Positions 36,801 to 48,500 of a stretch of DNA of 64,000 bases are shown here, piece by piece. The stretch spans positions 434,001 through 498,000 of the forward strand of contig JAEHOE010000030.1 in the NCBI GenBank assembly GCA_016858145.1, given 5' to 3'. The stretch comes from Edaphochlamys debaryana (taxonomy: Eukaryota; Chlorophyta; Chlorophyceae; Chlamydomonadales). The number at the start of each line of letters is the position of its first letter. Positions within the stretch are counted from its first letter, which is position 1. The notes beneath the pieces are model-generated. The model was not told where the DNA came from. It saw only the letters and a list, made by a program, of their open reading frames with translations, and did no database searches. The translations under genes and the position numbers were made by a program.

Positions 36801-37625
36801 GGCTGCTCCAATCCTCATGTGGGCCTTCCTGAGAACAGAGCTGGAGTGTCCCCATCGCTCCGGTCAAACCCTTCGCATGATTGCGTCCCTGCAACGGCCA
36901 GCTCACCGTATGGCCTCCGCCCCTTGGCCCCAGGCCCCGCGGACGGAGGCTTGGGGGCGGCCCTGCAGGGGTTCAAGGGCGGAGGCGTTTGGGTCAGCAG
37001 GTTTGCCCGCCCAGGATGAGGCCTATTCCCAGGCCTCGCTCTGCAGCCCTGCGCCCCGCCCCGGGCGCATGCGGGAGTATGTACTGAGGCCGAGCCCAGC
37101 TGGCGCCGGAACCAGCAGCTACCCCAAGCCGCAACACCGCCGGCTGCCTCCCGCTCCGCTGCCTCCCTCGACCCACCCAACGCCACGGTCGTACAGGGTG
37201 CCCAGCTTTGGCAGGCTTGCCGCATAGGCGGCCGCGGCCTCCTCTCCTTCCGTGGCAAGAATGTGGGCAATGTTGGCCGCCCGCTCCGCCTCGTGAGCGG
37301 CGCGCTCGTGCGCACGCTTCTCCGTGGCGAGCATGAAGCCCGTGTACTTAGCCTCCGCCTTGGGAGGCGGCGGAGGCACAAGCATCTCCTGTGGATGGGG
37401 CGGGGCAGGGGTTTGTGGGTGGGCAGGCGGTGGCGGGGTGGTGGATTGGGTAGGATGGAAGTATGACAGCGCCCTTCAACCCCGCCGGTGCCTGGCCGGA
37501 GCTTCACTAAGGCCTAAGACTGCCTGTCAAGCGCGTGGCGCACTGTGCTGCAGCCGAGGAGGACCCTGCGGGCGCTTGCACATGCGCAGCACGCCGCAGC
37601 AAGAGTATGACAGCCCCACCTGCAT
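27839..37625 (-). CDS. Large multi-exon protein with universal-stress-protein-like region
   Basis: About 1,558 residues in 20 exons. Exon starts: 37625, 37388, 36751, 36360, 35877, 35486, about 34830, 33402, 32996, 32739, 32396, 31998, 31753, 31004, 30455, 30141, 29697, 29367, 28456, 28045. Matching ends: 37620, 37187, 36604, 36249, 35759, 34981, 33644, 33245, 32924, 32593, 32289, 31921, 31316, 30768, 30345, 30019, 29617, 28921, 28268, 27839. Phases close. The weakest calls are the 6-bp first exon (ATG CAG) and the start near 34830. The N-terminus has a charged Ala/Glu helix and a basic stretch (MWAARRRVFLILRTVMYLRRGKRR). The middle is Ser/Gly/Pro/His-rich and disordered. The C-terminal third has a UspA-like Rossmann layout: VFVVFVVNNRVSASAV, then AHMVVMGSQHLTSNDFNYVIGSI and LHLPILVV. 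The second Gly of the usual G-x2-G ATP motif is missing. I cannot name the protein; USP-domain proteins occur in algal cilia, but that location is conjecture. Confidence 0.78.
28470..28775 (+). repeat. About 305-bp dispersed repeat, copy 2 (intronic)
   Basis: Partner of 18592-18896, same orientation on the plus strand. It lies wholly within the 464-bp intron 28457-28920 of the USP-like gene and makes up two thirds of that intron, so the intron was probably enlarged by insertion. Confidence 0.7.
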
Positions 37626-39460
37626 GACATCTCCTTGCTTTTTTACTTGTTCCTGCATGGGCGCAAGGAGGTTGCACAGAGGAGCTGTCTCAGTTCAGCA
37701 CATCCCGCATGCTCGACCCCCACCACCCTTGCGTTCTTGGTGTGGCTTACCGCAAGAAATTGCAGCTTTGCCGAAAAGCTCTGCCCTCTCGCAATTGGTG
37801 GTCGATTGAGCCCTGCGTGTTGTCCGCGGCCCGAGCCCGGTCACTGCTGCCTGCTCGCACGAGCTTTCGAGGTTGCCTACAAGCACCTTGCGTACAAGTT
37901 TATCGTCTCACCTCCCAGCTTGTCCAGCTCGAGCGCCCTGTCGCTCCTGGAGGCATTTTCCGCGACTTCTACCCAGTCCACCTCCGTAGCTAGGAATTGC
38001 GTTGACACCTCGTTCCCCATGTTGATTGCCTGGTGCGCCGAAAAGGTCGCAGCTTACAAACCCGAACTGCGAATGCAACCGAGGTTAAAGCTCCTGCGCA
38101 GCATGTTTGAGTACCCAGGCAACGAGGTGTACTATGGCAAGGCAGAGCTGTGTGTTCCGCAACTCTCGGCATGTCCGGAATACGGCGGCCGGCTGGGTAC
38201 GCACACGGCTCGCCCGGCAATGCCAGCCCTCGCCCCCGCCCGGCCTGTCGCTCTGCCTCTCCCTCTTTCTGTTGCATTGCGCACAGCCTAGTTGCATTCA
38301 GCAACAAGCCAGTCGTCCAGCAGTCTGACCAGCCCTCAACCCTACCCCCAAGCCTTAGGGACAGCCCTCTGATTGTCCTCATCAGGCCTCATCCGAACGA
38401 GCCCCCGCGCCGATACATGACCATCTCCTCCTCCCGCTCCTCTCACACCGCAGCCTTGGTCGCAGCCTTGGCCGCAGCCTGCTTGGCCCGGTACTTGGCC
38501 ACCTTGGCCCTGTTCTTGCATGTCTTTCACACGCGGCACAGGCACATGCACGCTTCTGCAGGTCGCCGGCTAAGCCGTTGCCGCGCTCCTCCATGGTCTT
38601 GTAGCTCTTTGAGCAGCGCTCAGCCCACTCCTCGGGCGTGTGGACTGCTGCCCCCGCGGGTTCGCCCACTTGCCTGACGGGACTGCCCCGCGTGCAGTGC
38701 AAAGGCCCCCCCCATCATTTCCCCCGATGCCTTCTTCCCACGAATCCCTGGACGCCTCCCCCGTCCCCCCAGAAAGCCCCAACAGCCTGCCTCAATTTCT
38801 CTCTCCTCTGCTCCAGCAGCCCCTGCTGCCCGACAACCCCGTCGCTGCGATACACGGATTCTGCGTGACCGGCGGAACCGGAAACAAGCAGGGCTGCAAG
38901 TTGAATTCAGCTGTGCTGCTCCGCGCGGGGCTGTGGTTGGGTTGTTGCTGACAACCCTTCAAGGTCACACTTCCTTGACTCCTCTGCGGTCTGTAGACTG
39001 GTTTAAGGAGTCTCGAGATCTCCTCGGACCGGTATGGGGACCACGTGTTAACCACAAGGGGCGCCAGCCGAAAGGGGGGAGACCGAGATGTCGAGAGACA
39101 TTTGGATTCCCCACTGCCCTGACCTCGGCCTTGGAGACGCACATGCGGTTCGGCCCTGCGCTGGCCGGGGCCAGAACCCTCTGCCCCAGCCGGTCCTCGC
39201 TTTACCTCCACACTTCAACCAACACTGCAACCACATACACCACAAATCAGACCTCACCGGGAGATGTCCATTCCTCGACGCGCTTACCCCATCTGGGGCA
39301 GCCACTTGGCCGCCAAACCGGCCATCATCAACGTGTGTGCCAACGCAACCTCACAACGTCACCAACACCCAGTCAAGCCCCAACGCCGCCCGGTCTTGCC
39401 CTCCACATGCCAACTCGTGAGGCCTACCGTAAGCCAAACCGGCCGACCTGGCGCGTCCTG
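37626..39460. other. Intergenic between USP-like gene and MEX1, with gene fragment
   Basis: Contains the upstream region of the USP-like gene, the MEX1 3' flank and the fragment at 38437-38662. A plus frame at 37635-38291 is long but has no domain or splice-consistent partner, and I do not call it. Confidence 0.45.
38437..38662 (-). pseudogene. Fragment of a Cys/Lys-rich C-terminus, probably disrupted
   Basis: One minus frame reads HTPEEWAERCSKSYKTMEER and runs on to GDLQKRACACAAC. Eleven bases later, in a second frame, comes CKNRAKVAKYRAKQAAAKAA up to a TGA at 38437-38439. The two pieces look like one conserved tail (basic, paired Cys, Lys/Ala-rich end) broken by an 11-bp insertion or frameshift near 38525-38540. 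No good upstream exon was found. The reading is tentative; an intron solution is possible. Confidence 0.35.
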
Positions 39461-41921
39461 TTAGGACGCTTTGAGCTGCAGGCCGCTGTCCTGCTGCGCC
39501 TTCCGGTGCTGCGCCAGGACGTAGCCCGCGTATACTAGCAGCGCCGCGGTGACGGAGACGAAGACCCAGGGGTCCAGGAACCGCAACCTGTGGGGCAGCG
39601 AGGGAAACCCGCGAGAACGGGTGTGAGAACCAGCAATTGGCTTCAGGGCCCCCACAGGATCTGGTCCAGTTCATGCGCCCAATGCGGCTCCTACCAGGCC
39701 GGCGTCCTCGCATGGCGAGCCAATTCAAGGCTGCGCGATCCTGGCTGATTCAGACGGCACCCACCTCCCCCCCCGCCGCCCGCCCCGCCCTGCCCCGCCC
39801 TCGCCCTCACCCCGTGGTTGCCGAGACGGAGCGGAACATGCTGAACAGCTGCCCCCAGCCCGCGGCGCAGGCCCAGGTGGTGCCGCTGAGCCACACCACG
39901 TCCCGCACCAGCAGCGCCCGCGGCACCATGAGCGCGTTGCCCAGCAGCGCCAGCAGCATGGTGCCCACGCTCAGGCCCTCCAGCGACTGCGGCTCCAGCA
40001 GGTTGCGCACCTTGAGACGGGGAGGGAAGGGGGCAGGGACCACGGGTTGGGCGGGGCTGGCAAAAACATTCGCTGACGAGATTGGCGCTGGCCTGGAGTT
40101 GGGGGCAGTAATGCTAGGCTCTGCATCCCGCCCAGGTCTGGGCATGGTGGCAAGCTCTGCGCTCGAGTCCGGCTGTTCCCGCCCTCACCAGCTGGGGCAG
40201 CGGGGACAGCGCGAACAGCAGCGTCGCCCCCCAGCCAGGCAGCTGGCGTACTAGCAAGGATGCGTCGACGCTCCCTCTCCCGGACAGCTGCGAGGGCCAG
40301 GGCAGACAATAATGGCTTAGTGCCCCTTCACAGGTGCATCACACGTGCATGATTAAGCGGCCTCGCGGGGACGAGCACACGCGGGCCTGACCCCAGGCTG
40401 AAGCCACCACGGAGACCAAAACCAAGGAGCCTCATGCAGTTGCTGGCGTTGTCCCCTTACTCTTGTTGGGCGGTGTCCCACCGGCCCCAGGTTTCCATGG
40501 CTACTGCCCACAGCGCCACGCGCTGCTCAATCTGTATCCACTTCCCTGCTGGACCCCGCCGTCCGTCGCACCTTGACGCCTATGATCGCCCCCAGCGCTA
40601 CGAGGGTGGCGATGAAGGGCAGCAGTGAGGACGCTGCTGGGGACACGGTGTTGTACAGGACCTGCAAGGAGGCAGAAGGACGTATTAAGTGACGTACTTC
40701 AGAGTTGGTGTCCTGAACACGCACACAAGCCCTCGCATCCCCTACACTGGTCAGTATTTGTGGTCAGGGGCCGGCTTCTGATGTGTGCTCTCGCAGTCAG
40801 GGCCAGTCAGGGCCTAATGCCGCCAGGCCAGGGGTTCAAAGGGGCCCAACGCGTTGGCCCAACCCCATCTAGCTCCCGGCGCCCAGCCTGTCCCCTATCG
40901 CCCCTGGAGTGTTGTCCCCATTTGCCTCATCATCCTTCGGTTGGCCCCAGCCCCTGCAACTGCTCCTCCTCCCAGGCTGTACATAAGACGGCCGGACACC
41001 CGGGCTCGGCAGTACTGGTAGCTACCGCACCCCAGCGGCCCTACGGGAGCCTGCTGCCAGCAGCATACGCACCCATCGCACCTGCGGGACCACCGCGAGG
41101 CCCACCAGCCCCGACCCCAGCTGCCACATCTGCCACGTGCCGAACTTCTCATCCGCCGGCTGCGCCGCGCCGCTTAGCCGCTGCACCCTCGCCAGGTTCA
41201 TGAAGGTCGCCACCGCCGTGAAGGCCGCCGCCGCCAAGAATACGGCAAGGGGCATGAAGCCAGCTAGCGCCACCTGGTCATCGCAAAGAATGGATGGGCG
41301 AGGGGCGAGGTCGTGGTGGGCAGCTGGAGCCTCCAGCCCACACGTGTCGAAACACAACCCGCGAGCCCCAGCCTCCCCGAGTCCCCGTGCCCATCCTGGC
41401 CGGCCCACCTGGGTCAGGATGAGGAAGTTGTTCAGGATGCCGACCAGCTGCACGTTGACCGCGCTGCGCTCTCCGCTGGCCGCGAAGTGGCTGCACATCA
41501 GCGTGTTCCCGAACATTGCTGACAGATAGCCCTCCCACGAGATGATGGAGAGGGCCGCATTGTGACCGGACGCCATGTTGAGCGCATTCTGCGGTCACGG
41601 ACCCCGAACCCTTTCGGTCAGAGCCTGGGCGACGCCTCCCGTGTGCAATCCCAGCTGCTCCCCGCGCGGTGTGCGTGGTCAGGGACACACCTGAACTACT
41701 TGAGGCAACACTAGGATTGAGAAGGGAATGCTGGACGCGGCCACGAGACGGTCCGTGACCGTGTTCCATCGGCTATGTGCACTCGACTCAGAGCTTCCGG
41801 CCGCTGCAGTAGGCTGAAGAACACGCCTGCCACGGAGTCCCACAAGGCGCGAGCCCGATGGTTTGCGCATTCGGTGCCCCTGCATCCGATGCCCCTGCGC
41901 CGTCCGCAAGCAGGAGGGCAT
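39461..41921 (-). CDS. MEX1: Maltose excess 1 (MEX1) plastid maltose transporter
   Basis: Seven exons, 41921-41691, 41588-41409, 41273-41082, 40661-40572, 40287-40189, 40010-39811 and 39587-39461 (TAA), give 372 residues with all phases closing. MEX1 exports maltose, the main product of starch breakdown, across the inner chloroplast envelope. The sequence aligns along its length with plant MEX1. SSIPFSILVLPQVVQNALN matches the first helix region. GYLSAMFGNTL and WQLGSGLVGLAVVPQVLYNT fall in the middle. GWGATLLFALSPLPQLVRNL and LLALLGNALMVPRALLVRD form the strongest conserved block. Hydrophobic segments suit a multi-helix membrane protein. The first in-frame ATG after an upstream stop is 41921, and the leading 55 residues, rich in Arg, Ser and Ala, suit a transit peptide. 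The gene is head to head with the LRR gene, 286 bp apart. Confidence 0.92.
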
Positions 41922-42207
41922 GCTGCTGTGTGGACCCTTCACATGGGGAGCGTTCTACTAGAGTGGACAGCGAGCGGGCGGGTAGCCACTTGGCGCCAAG
42001 ACGACCGCGTGCAGGCCCGGGGTGGGCATGAAACCCGGTGCATGTCCACCGCGAACTCCCCGGCTTGCCACAAACGGTCAGATATTAGGGGCCCTCCTCT
42101 CACCCTTAACCCGTGGCCATTCGGCTTTCTTGAACACGGGAAGCCCTGCACAAGTGGTCCACCATCCCTGTTGCAGACCCTAAGCCAAACGACGTAGGCT
42201 AGCTGCC
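41922..42207. promoter_or_regulatory. Shared divergent promoter region, MEX1/LRR gene
   Basis: Only 286 bp separate the two start codons. Both 5' UTRs and core promoters must lie here. No known element recognised. Confidence 0.5.
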
Positions 42208-45200
42208 ATGGCTGACAAGGAGGACGATAACCGGCCAACCAAAGAGGAAGAGGACGACGATAGCGAAGACAGCGATGACGACGCCGCTTCCACGACGAGC
42301 AGCGTAGCCAGCTCAGCCGGAGGAGACACGACAGGGAGCAAGAAGAAGAAGAAGAAGGTCGGCCCTAGGGAACGGACTCGTAGCTATGCGAGGGCGGCTA
42401 TACGCGGGCTAGCGCCTCGCGTGCACAGCTGCCAGGGCACCTAGTGGGCCGCTGTGTACATGCGATGGCTGCACGAGCTGTCATACAAGCGCCTGCCTGG
42501 TCGGGTTCGGTCTGTGATGGTCGGTCTGCGCGGATGGGCCTCGCAGAAGAAGAAGCGGAAGAGCAAGGCGGCCTCCTCTCCTGGAGGGGAAGCACCAGCG
42601 CAAGGAGGAGGCAGCCCAGTGCAGCCCGCTGCGCCATCGCTAACCAAGGCGCAAAAGGCGGAGGCGGAGAAGCGGTGAGCGTCGCTTTGCCGGCGTGGGC
42701 TGCTGCCGTGGGGCACCGTGGCGCGGGAGCTGACAGGGGGGTATCTACGCAGGTTTACCGCCGCGCTGGACGCGTGCCGCGGCAATGCCGAGATGTGGGT
42801 GAAGCTCTCAAGCTGCAACATTTTCGACGCAAAGGCCAAGAAGGTGCGTAGCGGAGAGCCATGTAAAGTTCTGCGGGGATCACGGGCATGCACAGCGGGC
42901 TCTGTGTGCGCTGGCCACCGTGCCCACCCCTTGCGCCCCCGTCGCCGCAGCTCGCCGACGCCCTCAAAGCCAACTCCTGCATCACCTCGCTCGACCTGTC
43001 GGGGAACCACATCTCAGATGAGGGCGCACAGGTACGGGGGAGCTCTTCATCCCTGCAACTTTCCTTCTGCACCTCTGAACGTCAACATACCCAACTCCTC
43101 GCCCTACTTCCCCGGCCCTTTTCTTGACACTGCTTTCATACTTGAAGGCACTCGCGAGCATGCTCACTGCGGCGGGGGCACCAGAGCTGATTGAGCTGGA
43201 CCTCCGGGACAACCCGCTCTCGACGGCGACCCTGCAGTCCCTGGTGAGCAGCAGCTCGTGGCCGGCCCCCGCGGACACGTTCGTTACAAAGGATCCTAGC
43301 CACCTGTTCAGGCGGACTACATCTGAGCTAGCAGAGCCAGCAGAGCTCCGGCTGTTTGTGCGTGAGGTCTTAGGTCTCACGCGGGGAATCAGCCACGGCC
43401 CTGGAGGACCCATGCATCCGGCTGGGCGGCGGCACGGCATCCAGCTCGGCGGAACGGATGCCAACAGCTGCCACGCTGTGCTCCCATGGTTCGCCAAACA
43501 ACGCTTGCACCAAATTTCTGGCAATGAGGAGGAGTGTCACACACGGCGCTGATGCACTTGGTGTCCCCCGAAACAGTACCAGCAAACGGCACAGCGTCAA
43601 ACACGGATGTCAACAAGCAGCACCATGTCACCTGCTGTCTGTTCTCTTTCCGTGCAACGCTTGCTCTCACCTGCACTGTATCTGCCCGACTCCGCAGCAA
43701 GACACGCTGTCCAAGTCCCGAAAGCACCTGGCGGTGAAGCTGGGCGCCTCGGCGTCGGCGGAGGGCGACAAGTCCCCGCCCACGAGCTCCTCGTCCTCGG
43801 CGGGGGGCGGCAAGGAGGGGGGCGTCAAGGACCTGACCAAGGGGCCCATGTTCCGGAAGTACTTCCAGACCGGGGACGACGATGACGACGGAGGGGGCCC
43901 CAACGAGCCGGAGGGGCCGCTCGGGGACGGCGGGCTGGCGCCGGAGGAGCTGTGGTCAGAGGTGAGGGCCCCCTGGAGCAGAGCCCCGGCGGCTGGGACC
44001 GGAGCCGAAGGGCTGAAGGGCCTTGCCCCGGGCTTCATTGGTGGCTGCATCGAGGCCGTTTAGGGGCCACAGCGGTTGACCAAGGCCTGAACCACATGCC
44101 GACCTCTGTGTGGGGCTAGGAAGGGCTCAGCATAGCCAGCTGAGTACCGTTGGCCACCCACCTCCCCGCGTCCCTGACCGACCTTCGCCTCCCGGCCCGC
44201 AGCTCGAGTCGCTGGTGGCCGCGGGGACGAGCAGCATACCCAAGATCAGCGTGCTGCTGCAGCAGCTGATCGGGCACCTCAACCGGGAGCTGGGGACGCT
44301 GCAGGTGGGGGCGAGGGCGGCACGGCAGGCGGCCCGCTTGGCCGCGCTGCCGACGGGGACGTCTGGCCGCGGGCTGGCCTGGCACCACGAGCTGTACGTG
44401 TTGTGTGTCGACGGCACTGGACTGTTGGCTGAAAGCGGTTGGGACCGGGGCCGTTTGCTCCGCGGCGCAGGTGCCCCACACGGACGCGGCGGTGGACGGC
44501 TCCCGGCCGCACATCAAGGGCTGCATCATGCACCTGGAGCTGCTGGGGGCCATCCTGGACCTGGTGCCGCGCCAGGTGACCATGCAGTACGTCACGGAGG
44601 CGCAGGTGCGGGCGGCACGGGGGCAGGGGCGGGGGGGGTGGGATGCGGTGGGCATTTGGGAAGATTGGTGGCTGGCGACCTGTGGACGGGCGGCGGGGAG
44701 GTGAGAATAGCATGGCACAGAGCCGCAGGCGTGAGGTACACTGGGTTTGCGTTGTGGCTTGGGCCCCCCGCCCCGGGCGATGCCCTGAGCACCTCCTCTC
44801 GACGTCTGCTCAGTTGCCTACTCTGCCCCCTCCCCCCGCCCTGTGTCGTTGTGCGCGCACAGCCCGCCGTGGGCAGCCACCGCGTGTGGGCGACGGAGAT
44901 CGTGTCCATGCTGCTGGCGCCCAACCACCAGGCGGGTGCTGGAAGGAGGGTACCTAGGCCTGTGGCGTGGGAAGGCCTTCCATGTCGGGCGCCGCCCTTA
45001 CCTGGGGCTGCACCGCGAATGCGCGAATGCATACGCAAGCAAACGCCTGCTAAAGCACGAGTCCAACACGATACATCGTACCGTATGGCATGCTGACCCT
45101 AAGCTAGTGGCGGGTCTAGCAAGCCCGGAAAGCGAAAGCTTTGGACCCGAGCTGAAGCCCAGTGTGTGGTGGGTGTGTCGCTGCTCGGTGTCCGCCCGCA

Positions 45201-46446
45201 GGCCGTGGACAACCTGGTGGCGGGCTCCAAGCTGGTGCCCCGCGTGCTGGCCATCTCCCTGGCGCACCCCATGTGCTCGGCGCTGCACACGCGCGCGCTG
45301 CGCATCCTGCGCTCCTGCTGCGTCAGCAAGGTGCGCCCGGCGCGGAGCGCGCAGGGGCACACGGAGGCCAGGGCCTGGGGTCATCCGGGGCCTACGGCCC
45401 AGGGCGGGGTGGCTTGCGGGGCGGTTTCAGCTGGCCACGGGTCAGATGACTCTCCGTAGAACGGGACTGCTGCATCCGAGATGGGGCACACGCGCGTGTT
45501 GGTTGCTGATGGCTGAAGCCCGCTGGCCTGGCGCTTTGTGTCCCCGGTGCAGGTGGCCTCGCTTTTCTCGCCGCTCTTCACGGCGGGCCTGGGGGCGGGC
45601 ATCAAGGTGGACGGAGGCGAGGCGCTGTGCGGGAGCCTGCAGGAGCAGCTGGCGGACCGGGGTGAGCGGGAGAGCCGGAGGGGGAATGGAGGAGCTCGGA
45701 AGGTGCCCGTGGCTTTGCCCTGGGACCGCTAACAGGACAGTTCACCGTTGCGGACACCCGGCCTGTGACGGGGTCCATGCCTCGCCCTCAATGTGCGCTC
45801 CCCCTCGCCGCCCGCATCCCGTCGTTTGCAGCCGGGCCCTCACTGGGCGTGCCCAGCGGGCGGCGCGACCCGTCCATCGGGTTTGTGCTGGAGGCGTGCA
45901 AGGTGCTGCGCGCGTGCTGCGACGAGGCCAACCGCGACTCCATCCTCAACACCAACGTGCGGAGGCTGCTGCAGGTGCGCAGGAGGGAGGGCGCCGGCCG
46001 GCCGGCGTGGGTCCGGCGAAAGCCTTGGTGGCAGGCGCAGGCAGCCAGCATGGCATACCTGCACTGTACCGGCCCGGCCCGCACGTTTGCTGGTAGAATC
46101 ATTGACGGCCGCCAGCCAGGCAGTCCTTAACGTTCGCAGTCGTCACTCTCCTGACTCTCCCACCCGATTCCCGGCTCAGCCCTGCAATTCGCCCCCGCCT
46201 CACTCATCCGTATCCCCACAGGCGGACGGCCGGTGGTCGGAGTTTGTGTCGGAGAGCGGCGTGCTGGCGCAGCTATGCAAGGAGCAGGAGGGCGACCTGG
46301 GCGGCCCTCGCGCGGCCCGGGTGCCCATGGAGGACTCGTCGGAGCTGGCCGAGCTGGCCGGCGGCGGCCTCATCTCGTCCCACGAGATCCTCGCCCTGCT
46401 CCACGGCATGAGCGCCCTGGGCATGCAGACCTCTTCGGGGCAGTGA
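42208..46446 (+). CDS. Leucine-rich-repeat protein with SAPS-like helical domain
   Basis: Thirteen exons encode 573 residues: 42208-42357, 42547-42674, 42753-42843, 42951-43031, 43148-43243, 43698-43961, 44203-44304, 44471-44605, 44863-44931, 45202-45330, 45553-45661, 45832-45974, 46222-46446. The N-terminus is acidic (Asp/Glu/Ser), then poly-Lys. Residues about 105-185 are two or three ribonuclease-inhibitor-type LRRs (ITSLDLSGNHISDEGA; LIELDLRDNPLS). An acidic disordered linker follows (GDDDDDGGG). From about 265 the protein is helical: LESLVAAGTSSIPKISVLLQ, GSHRVWATEIVSMLLAPNH, then AVDNLVAGSKLVPRVLAISL, HPMCSALHTRALRILRS. This order resembles the SAPS region of PP6 regulatory subunits; that link is from memory and needs a profile search. 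Intron 9 (44932-45201) uses a GC donor (CACCAG|GCGGGT). Confidence 0.82.
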
Positions 46447-47934
46447 AGCGGCCTGGAGTGAGGGGCGCGGGCGCGGCGGGTGGAGCGCGGCCGGCCGGCA
46501 TGGGGCCGGGCTTGCGGCGAGGCGAAGCGAGGCGACAGCTACGGCGGAGGGCGGCGGTGGGGTGAGGGGCGGCGCGGCGGCATCTGCATCAGCAGATCTG
46601 GTGTCGCCGTGTCCGCCCGTCCCTTCGGCTCACGACCACCGCGCCCTGCTGGGGGTGCACTTGATGAATGCCGCCCCAGCGTCAGCACCGCTGGACGTAG
46701 CTGCGCCTTGGCCGCTGGAGCCCCGGAACTGGCGCTCACACGCTGAGCGCCGAGAGGCCTCGGACTGCGGCAGGACGGCAGGGCGATGGAGCTGGGTAGG
46801 GCGGTGGGACAGCCCTGGCGGAGGAGGATGGCCGCGGTCCGTTCGGGGCGGCGCCCGTAGCTCGACGCGAGCGTGGAGCGGAAAGGCGGGGCAAGCAGTG
46901 GCCCGTGGAGTCACCAACACGGGGGTGTATCAACGGAGCCGGGCCGCGGTCTACCCGCCTCGGGGGAGAGCCTGGTCGAGGCGGGCGCTCGACCGGACCG
47001 CCTGCGCGCGATACGGTATAGGCAGGCGGGCGTGGGCGTGGTGTGGTTGCAGTAAGTGGGTTGAGGGAGAGAGGTTTGGAGTGGCTTGCTGAGCGGGGCG
47101 CAGCAGTAGTCGGTGCGGCGGGGAAGGTAAGTTTGAACTCTGGGGCGCTGTGCGCCTTCGGGAATTCAGTGGCAAGGGATGCAGACAGATGTGGTTGGGG
47201 AGCGTGCGCATGTTGTGTTCCAGTTAAAGTTTCATTTGTGGCGGTTTGTCGGGAGCGGCGCGCATGTCCAGCCTGGCCAGTCTTCACGGCTCGGACTGCA
47301 GGGCTCTCGGGCCTTGCATGTCCAGCCAGGCCAACGATGGGGAATGGCGTGTGTCCCTGAAGGGTTTCGGTTGATATGCTGCGTTGACGGCGCCTTTGGA
47401 GGGGCCCTGCGGAGTGCGGACTCCCGCCGTGGGGCCTCGCCCAGGGGCCTCCCCCGATAAGCAGGGCCTCACGCGGGAGACAGCTCGACTGTGTGTCGTT
47501 AGATTCTTGGCGGTCTCGTTGTGTGAGCGATGTGCCCCTGACCAGACGTTACGCCTCGCTCCTGAACCCTATCCAGCTTACCAGTATGCACGAGCGAGGG
47601 CTGTGGTTTCTGCGTCTCATGAAGGACGTGTAGCTTCCCCTGAGCGTTGGCGCGAGGCTAGGGTCCGGCTGGGTTCCGACTACGCTGGTGCCTAATATAC
47701 TCTGGGATGAGCGTTAGGGGCTGGGTCGGGCTCGACCGAAGGCTCACCTGTGGGCCCTGGCTGGGCTGCGTGGAACAGGAGTGGGCTTTTGGCTTGTCAG
47801 CACGCATGCGGTTTCTGGAGGACGAGGCGGGGTAGGTATGGTGGCATGGAGTTGTGGGGCGTCTCGCTTTCGCGGCTGTTAAACTCCGTGGGCGGGCTTT
47901 GTAATGCCGCTGTGACCAGGCCGTAACACGACAC

Positions 47935-47973
47935 GGAGCGCCGACGGCGCTCTTGACCGGTCCCCCGTCCTCG
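47935..47973 (+). repeat. Short repeat shared with 27122-27160
   Basis: Same core GGAGCGCCGACGGCGC and CCCCCGTCCTCG; see the partner site. Confidence 0.35.
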
Positions 47974-48279
47974 TCCTCCATTAGCACCCGCCCTTCGCAG
48001 CCCGAGAGACGGCAACCGGGATCCTGCCCCGACCCCGCCTACAGAGCAAACGGTTACCTCGGCAACAATTTTGCTTGCCACCTCCAGCTGCCCGGCCTTC
48101 CGCGGCGGGGTGGGCGCCAACACCCTTGCGGCTCCCGGGGCAGAGAGCCGGGGGCCTCCAGCTGCCCGGCCGCTCAGGGGCATCGTGGCGCCCATGACCC
48201 AGCCGCCCGGCCTCTGCTCTAGCCAGCATTCCCAGCCACCTGTCCTTTTGCTCTAGCTGTGCAACACCCCTCTCCAAGT

Positions 48280-48309
48280 CCGGCTAGCTGCACGTTGCAT
48301 TGACCCCAT
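48280..48309 (+). repeat. 30-bp repeat shared with 21447-21476
   Basis: Two differences over 30 bp from the partner site; similarity ends abruptly on both sides. Confidence 0.4.
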
Positions 48310-48500
48310 TTAACCCCTCTCCAAGCCTCAGCGGGCCTCTTACCGAGTTGGCGCGCTTGCGTCAGGTAGGTAGGCACCTCAGCCGAGCCCGACCCGACTG
48401 GACTCAAGCTCGTTAGCAAATATGAATCTATGCTTCACGTTGTGAAACTCTATACGCAATCTGTAGGATGTAGCGCACGGAACAGAGGTGTGCTCGCGCA

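Larger units (their letters stand above)
46447..48500. other. Intergenic between LRR gene and 2OG oxygenase gene
   Basis: Holds the 3' flank of the LRR gene; the nearest TGTAA I noted is far away at 47900-47904. Short repeats at 47935-47973 (shared with 27122-27160) and 48280-48309 (shared with 21447-21476) suggest decayed mobile DNA. No gene recognised. Confidence 0.5.

Noticed and set aside
37635..38291. 218-residue open frame on the plus strand
   Set aside because: No domain, no splice-supported extension, and it overlaps the start region of the USP-like gene on the other strand.
41922..41942. MEX1 start at 41942
   Set aside because: That codon is GTG; the first in-frame ATG after the upstream stop is at 41921.
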